In this document: positions 1 to 11,300 of the stretch, piece by piece
Layout: each line of letters starts with the position of its first letter
Position numbering within the stretch: the first letter of the stretch is position 1
From: Chamaea fasciata
Lineage: Eukaryota > Chordata > Aves > Passeriformes > Sylviidae
Assembly (NCBI GenBank): GCA_029207755.1
Contig: JARCOQ010000090.1
Span: 134,001 to 198,000, forward strand
Direction of reading: 5' to 3'
DNA: 64,000 nucleotides
Notes under the pieces: model-generated
The model's database searches: none
What the model was told of the DNA's origin: nothing
The model's input: only the letters and a program-made list of their open reading frames with translations
Program-made: the position numbers and the translations under genes

Positions 1-1860
1 CTGGGACTGCTCTGCCCTGCACACCTCAGCACTGTGATCCAGAATGAGACTCTCCCTTATTGTAGCCTAAGGGGTCACATCTGGGACATCCCCATCTCCA
101 AACCCGACTCAAAAAATCCCTCCCGCTGACCCCTGCCCTGGCACCCCGCTTTCATCCTCTCCCTAGTTCCGAGCCCTCCACTTATCTCTCAGATGTCTGG
201 GGAGGTGAATCCACGCTGGGTCCCAAAGAAGGCCGCCTATGCCTCTGGGAAATTCCTCCTGTCACTTGCCTGCTGTCTCCTAGTCAGCTACAATAAAGAA
301 AACCAAACATCAAAGCATAATCTTAGCTGCACATCAGCCAAAAACCAGCAGCTCTGCTACTCACCGTCTCTTAAGCAGGACCGGGTCCTCGGGCCCCGTG
401 TGTGCTTCAGCTGAGCTCGGAGGCCGACGCTCGCAGCGCCAAAGCCTTAGAGGCATTACTGGCACCGAGCCCACCCACCGTGGCCTCCATTAGGGCTGTG
501 AGCATCCCCGGTCAGAGCAGGACAGGAACGCAGGGTGGACATCCCCGGTGAACCTCAACCCTGTGGACTCGGCCCCACCACTGTCACTTCCTGCCTGGCC
601 CTAGCTTAGGGTTACTGCCTGCACCTCTCAGGACTTCTGGCATTGCCTTGCCATTAGGATTGCTGCCTGCACCTGCTCTCAGGGAAACAGTGTTGGAAGC
701 AGCACTGTGAGGACCGGGATACCTGTACTCTGACTTGTATCCTAGGCTGTACCCCTGATTTTCACTGTGTGTTCTCTAGTCCTTCAGTCCTTTACCTCAG
801 CCTCTGTGTGTATCACTGTAACCTCCCCCCTTCTGAACCCTGCTTCTTTTAAGCCCTAGACCTTGCAGCCGGGGACGCTCTGCACCGTTAGGGTCCCAAG
901 AGCTGTCCCGCACGCAGGACAGGTACATCCACAGTTGCTCCCTGCCTACCCTAAGAAACGTGGCCCTGAGACAGGGCAGAGGCTGACAGAGCCGAACTCT
1001 TTGCGGTGGCAAAAGGCACGAAGCCTTACCAACCGCCGCCTCGAGAGGGAAATCAGGAGCACTTCCACCGGCTGCAGAGAGACAGGGAATCCCAGGGTGG
1101 GTGGGGCGGGAAACCCCCGTTATCCCCAGCCCTGCTGGATCCTGCTCCCCACTATCGCTTCCTGCCTGGCCCTAGCCTGACTGTGTCTGCACAGGTCAGA
1201 GCTTCTGGTGTGTTCCTGCACTAGGGCTGCTGCCTGCACCTGCTCTCAGGGGAAGTGTGCTGGTAGCAGTGCTGTGAGGGCCGCTACACCTGTACTCTGA
1301 CTTGTATCCTAGCCTGTTCCCCTGGTTTTCACCGTGTGTCCTCTAGTCCTTGAGTCCTTTACCTCAGCCTCTGTGTGTGTGGCTACACCTCCCCCCTTCT
1401 AAACCCAACTTCTTTAGAGCCCTACACCTCGCAGCCAGGCCTTCTGGCATTGTCCTGCATAAGGGCTCCTGCCTGTACCCGCACTCAGGGAAACGGGCAT
1501 GTCTTTAGGGCTACTCCTTCGGGTTTGGGTCGGGCTGGTACACCTGTACTCTCAATTGGCACATCTTGGACATCCCTATCTCCAAACCTGACTCAAAAAC
1601 CCCTCCTGACAAGTCCTGACCCAGCACTCCACTTTCATCCCCTCTGTGGCTCTGAACCCTCCACTTATCTCTTGGACGTCTGGGGATGAGAATCCATGTC
1701 GGGTGCCACAGAAGGCCGCCTCGCCCTCTGGGAATTTCCTGCTGTCACCGGGCTGCTGTCTCTTATTCGGCTACAAGAAATAAAACAAACATCGATGTAT
1801 GATCTCAGCAGATCTGTTGGCCAATCGGTCAGGGCGTAAGACAAGTGGACCACCTCAAAC
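1..1860. repeat. Tail of tandem-module block, with a 567-bp duplication
   Basis: Positions 1-440 continue the 1.3-1.7 kb module described at 32753-36516. A recognisable core with TCTGGGGAGGTGAATCCACG and a downstream AATAAAG occurs at about 60-310. A diverged second copy lies at about 1560-1800. Between them, the stretch around 590-860 is repeated at about 1163-1436: the ACCTGTACTCTGACTTGTAT motif starts at 721 and again at 1288, a period of about 567 bp. No convincing coding region is seen. AATAAAG on the plus strand could be a poly(A) signal or part of a retroelement LTR; the evidence does not decide. Confidence 0.7.
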
Positions 1861-2240
1861 ACACAAACAATAACATAAGCTGAAGAGTTACACCGGAAAC
1901 ACCACTACACTTAACTGCATAAATACATAAATTTTCAAACAGACAACCCCAAAAAAATTCCAGCAAAAAAAGCCAACTCTTATCACCCCCAGTCAAACTA
2001 CTGAATATAATAAAAACAACCCCACGTCCAATCCCCTCAATAATACTCCAGAACATATACCCAGAGCGCCCCCAAAGTTAAAGACCTCCCGCTAGCCAAA
2101 TAAAAAGGAAAAAGCCCATGTCTTGCAACCTATATTAATTCATTAACTTAAAGCTTTAAAAATAAACATTAAAGTTTAAACCTTTAGATAACACTAGCAC
2201 ACCATAGACGCCAATCCCATCACTACATGCCAAACCAAAA
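1861..2240. other. A-rich/AT-rich stretch, no gene seen
   Basis: The plus strand is A-rich with many short A runs, then AT-rich around 2090-2210 (TTAATTCATTAACTTAAAGC). On the minus strand this is T-rich and could lie in an intron or 3' region. No open frame of note and no recognisable mobile element was found. The same stretch is at 38377-38756. Confidence 0.6.
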
Positions 2241-2374
2241 CTTATTTCAACCTTTTGTGCTGCTGCTGCTCGGCACAAAGGTTTGTCCCTCAGCACCTCC
2301 TGAAGTAATGTTCCATGCCCAAGGCCTCCCCCAGCCCCTGTGAGATGAACTCACCATCCTTCCATGAGCCTCAC

Positions 2375-2421
2375 CTGGGAGCCCAGCATAAACCCCTCTC
2401 CTCCCGCAGCTCCGTGCCAAA
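2375..2421 (-). other. Exon-like segment, minus strand (47 bp)
   Basis: On the minus strand the segment follows a CTCAG acceptor and ends CCCAG before GTGAGG, a strong 5' splice site. One frame reads FGTELREERGLCWAP with no stop. No family was recognised. It is the third splice-bounded piece downstream (minus sense) of the CpG island at 3130-3400 and sits just before the A/T-rich stretch. Expression is not shown by the sequence. Confidence 0.35.
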
Positions 2422-2493
2422 CTGAGCTCGGGCTCCCCTCTTAAAGCAGTGCTGGCAGGACCCGCCCCCTCGTTATCCTTTACAGCTTCCACC

Positions 2494-2612
2494 TGTCCCC
2501 TCATCAGTGTGACAGCTCTCACCTGGGGCTGCTCTGTCCCCTCATCAGTGTGACAGCTCTCACCTGGGGCTGCTCTGTCCCCTCAATCAGCCTGTGACAG
2601 CTCTCACCTGCA
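2494..2612. repeat. 41-bp tandem repeat, three copies, carrying splice donors
   Basis: Copies start at 2494, 2535 and 2576; the third is slightly diverged and 3 bp longer. On the minus strand each contains CAG followed by GTGAGAGCTGTCAC, so three near-identical 5' splice sites stand in tandem, with exon ends at 2608, 2564 and 2523. The equivalent array in unit 2 is 39010-39128. Confidence 0.8.
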
Positions 2613-2652
2613 GCTGCTGCCAGTCCCTGCTGCTCATTTCCTGGACATTGCA
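2608..2652 (-). other. Exon-like segment, minus strand (45 bp)
   Basis: It is preceded on the minus strand by GTGCACACAG and followed by GTGAGAG. It is 15 codons in one open frame, CNVQEMSSRDWQQLQ, phase 0 at both ends if that acceptor is used. The acceptor lacks a long pyrimidine tract, so the 5' edge is uncertain. The downstream donor is the first of three tandem copies. No protein family was recognised. Confidence 0.35.
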
Positions 2653-2659
2653 CTGTGTG

Positions 2660-3120
2660 CACTGACACGCTGGGGCACCGGGCTTTCCTTGCTGTGAATA
2701 AGGATCCCTCTTCTCCTGCACGTGCCCAAGGCTGAAACTGGGATTCCACCTCCTAAATTCCGTTTGTGTGAGGTTCACAATTCCTAAGGAAATTTCCCAG
2801 CAATCGTTACCCTTCATTTACATTTTCTCCTTTGGAATCATTACTACCTTGTCTTTCTGTGCAAGGGTTTCCAAACGTTCATTGGGAGTTCAGTAGCCGG
2901 GTTGGCTTGTTTATAACATAGCTGACAATCCCAGGCTCAATCCAAACACCCAGAGATACAGGGAAATATGGAGACAGTTTATAAATACTGCCCACCTCTG
3001 ACCCTGAATTCTTCATCGCACATCCTTGGAGCAGATTTACTCCATCCTTTCTTCCCAGCAGCACCTCTCCAGCACAAATCTCACTTCTCACACCTGTTTC
3101 TTCCCACAAACCAAACAGAA
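2660..3120. other. No gene seen
   Basis: Moderate-GC sequence without a convincing exon, repeat or RNA gene. A TATA-like TTTATAAATA lies near 2977 on the plus strand, but nothing transcribed can be tied to it. Confidence 0.5.
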
Positions 3121-3129
3121 ATCTACTAC

Positions 3130-3400
3130 AGGGCGAGGCGGGGAGGGGCAAGGCCGGTCACGGGGCAGAGCCCCCGGGCCCTCAGGGCGGGCCGGGGGGA
3201 TCGGAGCAGAGCCCGGGCCGGGTTGGAGCCGGAGCCGGTCTGAGGGCGGAGGCCCCGGGCCCTCAGCGCGGGCCGGGGGGCGGGGGCGGTTCCCGGGGCC
3301 CGCTGTCCAATCAGCACTGCCGATGCCTCAGCGAGCCCGCCAATCGCGGGGATTCAAAAGGGTGGCGGAAGTAGCTGCTGCTCTATGGGCTCGGTGAGGA
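3130..3400 (+). promoter_or_regulatory. CpG-island promoter with two CCAAT boxes and very short first exon
   Basis: CpG density rises sharply from about 3130. CCAAT boxes stand at 3307-3311 and 3340-3344 and an ETS-type CGGAAGT at 3366-3372, the usual layout of a TATA-less promoter read to the right with a start near 3370. An ATG at 3385 is followed after only nine coding bases (ATGGGCTCG) by GTGAGG, a strong 5' splice site, so exon 1 may encode just Met-Gly-Ser. The partner exon could not be placed; an acceptor-like CCCCCACAG ends near 4161. NF-Y sites work in both directions, and minus-strand splice-bounded segments lie to the left, so the island may be bidirectional. Confidence 0.6.
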
Positions 3401-3499
3401 ACGCCCCGGTGGGGTCCCGGCGCCGTGCACTTGGGACCCGCCCCGCGCCCCTGAAGCCGCGCCCCCGGTACTGCCCGGCCCCGGCTGCCTCCGGCCCCG

Positions 3500-3790
3500 C
3501 CTCACAGAGCCCCGGCTCCGCCCCGGCCCCGCCCCGAGCCCGCCCCGGCTCTGCCCCTGCTCCGCCCCGAGCCCACCCCGAGCCTGCCCCGGCTCCGCCC
3601 CGAGCCCGCCCCGGCTCCGCCCCGGCTCCGCCCAGAGCCCGCCCCGGCTCCGCCCAGAGCCCGCCCCGGCTCCGCCCCGAGCCCGCCCCGGCTCCGCCCA
3701 GAGCCCGCCCCGGCTCCGCCCCGAGCCCGCCCCGGATCCGCCCAAAGCCCGCCCCGGATCCGCCCCGAGCACGCCCCGGCTTGGGGGCGG
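3500..3790. repeat. GC-box minisatellite
   Basis: Imperfect repeats of GAGCCCGCCCCGGCTCCGCC with 18- and 36-bp spacing, rich in Sp1-type CCCGCCCC/CCGCCC sites. A short array of GAGCC pentamers follows at about 3827-3853. Because the spacing is a multiple of three and stop codons are absent, long open frames appear on both strands here and are not taken as genes. Confidence 0.85.
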
Positions 3791-4140
3791 GACCATCGCC
3801 CGCGGCCGCGCCCCGCCCCTCGCAGCTGAGCCGAGCCGAGCCGAGCCGAGGTTGCTCGCGGCCCTGCGCGGAGCCAGGCGGGGCCGGGAATGGGAGCGGG
3901 CGTTCTGGTTCGGGTCCTGTCAGTGTCGGCTGCGGCTCCCGAGCGGTGCGGCCCCCCCCGGCGGGCGGGCTGTGGGTCTCGGGGCCTGAGGCCCAAGCTG
4001 GCGTTGCGGTCGGGATCGGGACCGGGATCGCTGCGGGCGGCAGGAGCCGCTCCTGCTCCGCCAGCAGCCGGAGCTGCGCTGGGGTCCTGCCGGGGCTCTG
4101 GGCACGGGAGGACGGCGGCGGCGATTTCCTCTGATAACCT
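3791..4140. other. GC-rich remainder of CpG island
   Basis: Very GC-rich, CpG-dense DNA linking the GC-box repeat to segment B copy 1. No splice-bounded open segment stands out. This sequence is specific to copy 1 and its unit 2 equivalent; later segment B copies have a different left flank. Confidence 0.6.
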
Positions 4141-5361
4141 CTGATATCGACCCCCCCACAGCATCATTGATCCCCACCCGAGTGTCACTGACCCCCCCAA
4201 TGTCATTGATGCCCCCCCAATATTCCATTGATCTTCCCTCAGCGTCACTGACCCCCCCCAATATTCCACTGATCTCCCCACTTGATCCCGCCCTTTTTCT
4301 CCCCTCACGTTTCCCGCCCTTTTTCTCCCCTCACGTTTGCCGCACTTTTTCGTGGGGAACGACCCCTGAGGGGTCCTGTGGAGGGATTCTGGAGGTCCGA
4401 GGGGTGAATTTGGGGTTTGGAGGGAGGTTTTGGGGGGTCCCAGGGATGGATTTGGGGGTTTTTGGGGGTCCAAGGGATGGATTTGGGGGTCCCGGGGTGG
4501 ATCTGGGGTCCTGGGGAGGTTTTGGGGGGTCCCAAGGGTGGATTTGGGTTTCATGGGGAGGGGATTGGGGGTTTTTTGGGGCCTCAGGGGTGAATTTGGG
4601 GTCCGGGGAGAGGTTTTGGGGGTTTTTTGGGGTCCCAGGGGTGAATTTGGGGTCTGGGGAGGGGTTTTTGGGGGTCCCTCACCTGCAGGGCGTCGCGGGG
4701 GTGGCAGGGGGAGGGGGCAGCGGGGGGGGCCCAGCGCCCACCCCCCCTTGGGCTTCAGGAGGGCGTCGATGAGACCGAAACAGCTCGGGGGGGGGGGGTC
4801 AAAAACGGGGGGGGTCACGGGCTGGAACCCCCCAGTGCCCCCCAAACCACCCCCAGGGCCCCCCCGACCTCCAGGAGCCCGCAAAACCCTCCTCAGGTTC
4901 CTTTGATGCCTCAAATGGGCTGCCCAAACCTCCCGAAGATCCCCCAAAAACACCCAAAGCAGCCCCCAGGACTCCCCCCAGACCCCCCAAACCCCTCCAG
5001 GACAACTCGGGACCCCCAGGACCCCCAAAAATCCGCCCCCCCCCCTCCCCCTGAGGCCTCGTTTGACCCGCTCCACGTTGCGGACAGGCACCAGCTGATC
5101 AAGCCACAAGCACCAGCACCTGCGGGACTGGGATGGACTGGGAGCACTGGGAGGGTGATCAGAGAGAATTGGGATGGACGGTGAGTGGACTGGGATGAAC
5201 TGGCAGGCGTGTGGGGGTCCATGGTGGGCACACGGTGCCTTACTGGTCTATACTGGGATGGGTCCAATGGCCCCAGGGGAGGGGGTGTGGCCACACTGGT
5301 CCAGACTAGGAGGGGTGTCACCATGGCGCCGGAGGCGGAGTCGAGGATACGAGCGAGACAG
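4141..5361 (-). pseudogene. Segment B copy 1: decayed multi-exon gene fragment
   Basis: Best read on the minus strand. From right to left it holds: a piece near 5310-5360 reading ARILDSASGAM before GTGACA; a piece starting at 5119 after TCCCGCAG that includes LVPVRNVERVK; a 101-bp piece (4783-4683) after a pyrimidine tract ending CGAG, containing FGLIDALLKPKGG and ending CTGCAG before GTGAGG; and a 41-bp piece (4375-4335) after CCTCCACAG reading DPSGVVPHEKVRQ before GTGAGG. Between them lie G-rich intron-like repeats. The pieces cannot be joined into one clean frame and homopolymers change length between copies, so it is read as exon relics of an unidentified gene. The minisatellite beside it would be an expanded intron. 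Left of 4141 this copy abuts the CpG island. Confidence 0.5.
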
Positions 5362-8300
5362 GGACACCTAGGGGACAGCCAGGGCACCCCCAGGGACACC
5401 TAGGCGATAGCCAGGGCACCCCCAGGGACAGCCAGGGCACCCACAGGGACACCCAGGGCACCCCCAGGGACACCTAGGGGACAGCCATGGCACCCCCCAG
5501 GGACACCAACGGGACAGCCAGAGCACCCCAAGGACAGCCAGGGCACCCCCAGGGACACCTAGGGGACAGCCAGGGCACCCCAGGGAATGCCAGGGCACCC
5601 CCAGGGGCACCAAGGGGACAGCCAGGGCACCTCCAGGGACACCTAGGGGACAGCCAGGGCACCCCCAGGGACACCTAGGGTACAGGCAGGGCACCCCAGG
5701 GACAGCCAGGGCACCCCAGGGACACATAGGGGACAGCCAGGGTACCCCCAGGGACACCTAGGGGACAGCCTGGGCAGCCCCAGGGACAGCCGGGGCACCC
5801 CTAGGGCACCCCAGGGACACCCAGGGCACCCCCAGGGACAGCTAGGGGACAGCCAGGGCATCCCCAGGGACACCAGAGCACCCCCAGGGACACTTAGGGG
5901 ACAGCCAGGGCCCTCCCAGGGACACCAGGGTACACCCAGGGCCCCCCCAGAGACAGAGAAGGCACCCCTAGGGACACCTATGGGACAGCCAGGGACCCCC
6001 AGGGACAGCCAGAGCACCCCAGGGACGCCTTGGGGACAGCAAGGCACCCCAAGGACACCTAGGGGACAGCCAGGGCACCCCAGGGAAAGCCAGGGCACCC
6101 CAGGGACACCTAGGGGACAGGCAGGGCACCCCCAGGGACACCTAGGGGACAGCAAGGCACCCCAGGGACACTTAGGGGACAGCCAGGGCACCCCCAGGGA
6201 CACCAAGGGGACAGCCAGGGCACCTCCAGGGACACCTAGGGGACAGCCAGGGCACCCACAGGGACACCAAGGGGACAGCCAGGGCACCTCCAGGGACACC
6301 TAGGGGACAGCCAGGGCACCCCAGGGACAGCCGGGGCACCCCCAGGGACACAAAGGGGACAGCCAGGGTACCCCAGGGACCCCTAGGGGACAGCCTGGGC
6401 ACCCCAGGGACACCCAGGGCACCCCCAGGGACAGCTAGGGGACAGCCAGGGCACCCCAGGGACACCCAGGGCACCCCCAGGGACACCTAAGAGACAGCCA
6501 GGGCACCCCAGGGAAAACCTAGGGGACAGCCAGGGCACCCCAGGGACAGCCAGGGCGCCCCCAGGGACACATAGGGGACAGCCAGGGTACCCCCATGGAC
6601 CCCTAGGGGACAGCCCGGGCACCCCCAGGGACAGCCAGGGCACCCCCAGGGACACGTAGGGGACAGCCAGGGCACACCAGGGACAGCCAGGGCACCCCCA
6701 GGGACACCTAGGGGACAGCCAGGGCACCCCAGGGACACCCAGGGCACCCCCAGGGACAGCTAGGGGACAGCCTGGGCACCCTAGGGACACCTAGGGGATA
6801 GCCAGGGCACCCCCAGGGACACCAAGGGGATAGCCAGGGCACATCCAGGGACACATAGGGGACAGCCAGGGCACCCCAGGGACACCTAGCGCACAGCCAG
6901 CGCACCCTAGGGACAGCCAAGGCACCCCCAGGGACACCTAGGGAACAGCCACGGCACCCCAAGGGACACCTAGGGGACAGCCAGGGCACCCCAGGGACAG
7001 CCAGGGCGCCCCCAGGGACTCCCACGGCACCCCCAGGGACAGCCAGGGCACCCCAGGGACACCCAGGGCACCCCCAGGAACACGTAGGGGACAGCCAGGG
7101 CACACCAGGGACAGCCAGGGCACCCCCAGGGACACCCAGGGCACCCCCAGGGACAGCTAGGGGACAGCCTGGGCATCCTAGGGACACCTAGGGGAAAGCC
7201 AGGGCACCCCCAGGGACACCAAGGGGATAGCCAGGGCACATCCAGGGACACCTAGGGCACAGCCAGTACACCCCAGGGAATGTCAGGGCACCCCCAGGAA
7301 CACATAGGGGACAGCCAGGGCACCCCAGGGAATGTCAGGGCACCCCCAGGAACACATAGGGGACAGCCAGGGCACCCCAGGGACAGCCAGGGCACCCCCA
7401 GGGACACCTAGGGGACAGCCAGGGCACCCCAGGGAATGCCAGGGCACCCCCAGGGACACCAAGGGGACAGCCAGGGCACCTCCAGGGACACCTAGGGGAC
7501 AGCCAGGGCACCCCAGGAACATATAGGGGACAGCCAGGGTACCCCCAGGGACACCTAGGGGACAGCCAGGGCACTCCCAGGGACACCCAGGGCACCCCCA
7601 GGGACAGCTAGGGGACAGCCAGGGCACCCACAGGGACACCCAGGGCACCCCCAGGGACACATGGGACAGCCAGAGCACCCCAGGGACACCCAGGGCACCC
7701 CCAAAGACACCTAGGGGACAGCCAGGGCACCCCCAGGGACACCAAGGGGACAGCCAGGGCCCCCCAGGGACACCTAGAAGACAACCAGGGCCCCCTCAGG
7801 GACAGCCAGGGCCCCCCAAGGGACAGCAAGGGCACCTCCAGGGACACCAAAGGGACAGCCAGGGCACCCCAGGGACAACTACGGGAAAGCCAGGGCACCC
7901 CTACGGACACCTAAAGGAAAGCCTGGGTACCCCAGGGACAGCCAGGGCACCCCAGGGACACCCAGGGCACCGCCAGGGACAGCTAGGGGACAGCCAGGGC
8001 ACCCACAGGGACACCCAGGGCACCCCCAGGGACACCTAGGAGACAGCCAGGACACCCCAAGGGACACCTAGGGGACAGGCAGGGCACCCTAGGGACAGCC
8101 AGGGCTCCCCCAGGGACAACTAGGGGACAGCCAGGGACCCCCAGGGAATCCTAGGGGACAGTCAGGGCACTCCAGGGACACCTATGGGGAACCCCAGAGC
8201 ACCCCAAGGACAGCCAGGGCACCCCCAGGGACACCTCGGGGACAGGCAGGGCACCCCCAGGGACACCTAGGGGACAGCCAGGGCACCCCCAGGGACACCT

Positions 8301-11300
8301 AGGGGACAGCCAAGGCAACCCTAGGGACACCTAGGGGACAGCCAGGGCACCCTCAGGGACACGGAGGGGACAGCCAGGGCACCCCAGGGACAGGCAGGGC
8401 ACCCAGAGGGCCAGAAAGGGCACCCCCCAGGGCGCCCCAGGGACACCTAGGGGACAGGTAGGGACACCTAGGGGACAGACAGGCCATGCCCAGGGCCACC
8501 CAGGGTACCCACAGGGACACCAAGGGGACAGCCAGGGCACCCCCAGGGACACCTAGGGGACAGCCAGGGCACCCCCAGGGACAGCCAGGGAACCCCCAGG
8601 GCACCCGAAAGACACCCAGGGCACCCGCAGGGACACCAAGGGGACAGCCAGGGACCCCCAGGGACAGCCAGGGCACCCCAGGGACACGAAGGGGACAGCC
8701 AGGGACCCCCAGGCACACCCAGGGCACCCCAGGGACACCTAGGGGACAGCCAGGGCCCCCACAGGGACAGCCAGGGCCCCCCCAGGGACAGACAAGGTAC
8801 CCCTAGGGACACTTAAGGGACAGCCAGGGCCCTGACAGGGACACCCAGGGCACCCCCAGGGACACCTAGGGGACAGACAGGGCACCCCCAGGGACACCAG
8901 GGCATCCCCAAGGACACCTAGGGGACAGCCAGGGCACCCCAGGGAAAGCCAGGGCACCCCAGGGACACCGAGGGGACAGCCAGGGCACCCCAGGGACACT
9001 CAGGGCACCCACAGGGCCAGGAAGGGCACGCCCAGGGCGCCCCGGGACCACCCAGGGCACCCACAGGGACACCAAGGGGACAGCCAGGGTACCCCCAGGG
9101 ACACCTAGGGGACAGCCAGGGCCCCCCAGGGACACCTAGAAGACAGCCAGGGCACCACAGGAACAGCCAGGGCACCCCAGGGGACACCCAGGGGACCCCA
9201 GGGACACCTAGGGGACAGCCAGGGCACCCAGAGGGACACCCAGGGCACCCCCAGGGACACCTAGGGGACAGCTAGGGCACCCCAGGGACAGCCAGGGCCC
9301 CCCCAGGGATAGCCAGGGCATCCCCGGGGACACCTAGGGGACAGCCAGGGCACCCCAGGGACACCAAGGGCACCCCCAGGGACACCAAGGGGACAGCCAG
9401 GGCACCTCCAGGGACACCTATGGGACAGCCAGGGCACCCCCAGGGACACCAAGGGGACAGCCAGGGAACCTCCAGGGACACCTAGGGGACAGGGAGGTCA
9501 CCCCCAGGGACACCAAGGGGACAGCCACGGCACCCCAGGGACACCTAGGGGACAGGGAGGTCACCCCCAGGGACACCTAGGGGACAGCCAGGGCACCCCA
9601 GGGACACGTAGGGGACAGCTAGGGCACACCAGGGACAGCCAGGGCACCCCCAGGGACACCTAGGGGACAGCCAGGGCACCCCAGGGACACCCAGGGCACC
9701 CCCAGGGACAGCTAGGGGACAGCCAGGGCATCCCCAGGGACACCAGAGCACCCCCAGGGACACTTAGGGGACAGCCAGGGCCCTCCCAGGGACACCAGGG
9801 TACACCCAGGGCCCCCCCAGGGACAGACAAGGCACCCCTAGGGACACCTATGGGACAGCCAGGGACCCCCAGGGACAGCCAGGGCACCCCCAGGGACACC
9901 TAGGGGACAGCCAGGGCACCCCAGGGACGCCTTGGGGACAGCAAGGCACCCCAAGGACACCTAGGGGACAGCCAGGGCACCCCAGGGACACTCAGGGCAC
10001 CCCAGGGACACCTAGGGGACATCAAGGGCACCCCAGAGGCAGCCACGGCACCCCACAGATAGCCAGGGAACCCCCAGGGACACCTAAGGGACAGCCAGGG
10101 CACCCCCAGGGACACCTATGGGACAGCCAGGGCAGCCCTGGGACACCTAGGGGACAGCCAGGGCACCCCCAGGGACACCTATAGGAAAGCCTGGGCACCC
10201 CAGGGACAGCCAGGGAACCCCAGGGACACCTAGGGGACAGCCAGGGCACCCACAGGGACACTCAGGGCACCCCAGGGACACCTAGGGGTCATCAAGGGCA
10301 CCCCAGAGGCAGCCACGGCACCCCACAGATAGCCAGGGAACCCCCAGGGACAGCTAAGGGACAGCCAGGGCACCCCCAGGGACACCTAAGGAAAAGCCAG
10401 GGCACCCCCAGGGACACCTATGGGACAGCCAGTGCAGCCCTGGGACACCTAGGGGACAGCCAGGGCACCCCCAGGGACACCTATAGGAAAGCCTGGGCAC
10501 TACAGGGACAGCCAGGGCACCCCAGGGACACCTAGGGGACAGCCAGGGCCTACCAGGGACACCTAGAAGACAACCAGGGCACCACAGGAACAGCCAGGGA
10601 ACCCCCGGGGACACCCAGGGGACCCCAGGGACACCTAGGGGACAGCCAGGGCACCCAGAGGGACACCCAGGGCACCCCCAGGGACACCTAGGGGACAGCC
10701 AGGGAACCCCCAGGGACACCTAGCGGACAGTCAGGGCACTCCAGGGACACCCTGGGCACCCCCAGGGACACATAAGGGACAGCCAGGGTACCCCAGGGAC
10801 ACCAAGGGGACAGCCAGGGCACCCCCAGGGACACCTAGGGGACAGCTAGGGCACCCCAGGGACAGCCAGGGCCCCCCGAGGGATAGCCAGGGCATCCCCG
10901 GGGACACCTAGGGGACAGCCAGGGCACCCCAGGGACACCCAGGGCACCCCCAGGGACACCAAGGGGACAGCCAGGGCACCTCCAGAGACACCTATGGGAC
11001 AGCCAGGGCACCCCCAGGGACACCAAGGGGACAGCCAGGGCACCTCCAGGGACACCTAGGGGACAGGCAGGTCACCCCCAGGGACACCTAGGGGACAGCC
11101 AGGGCACCCCAGGGACAGCCAGGGTACCCCCAGGGACCCCTAGGGGACAGCCGGGGTACCCCCAGGGACAGCCGGGGCACCCCTAGAGCACCTCAGGGAC
11201 ACCCAGGGCACCCCCAGGGACACCTAAGGAAAAGCCAGGGCACCCCCAGGGACACCTATGGGACAGCCAGGGCAGCCCTGGGACACCTAGGGGACAGCCA

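Noticed and set aside
60..310. Solo LTR in each tandem module (AATAAAG downstream of a GC-rich stretch)
   Set aside because: No TG...CA ends, no target duplication and no TATA box were found. The module period is better explained as tandem duplication.
3385..4134. 249-residue plus-strand open frame beginning at the promoter ATG
   Set aside because: Pro/Ala/Arg-rich, produced by an 18/36-bp GC-box repeat without stops. The strong GTGAGG donor nine bases after the ATG makes splicing more likely than read-through.
3502..5109. 535-residue minus-strand open frame
   Set aside because: It joins segment B relics to the GC-box minisatellite and is broken in unit 2 by one-base changes in G and C runs. 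It reflects a stop-poor GC-rich sequence.
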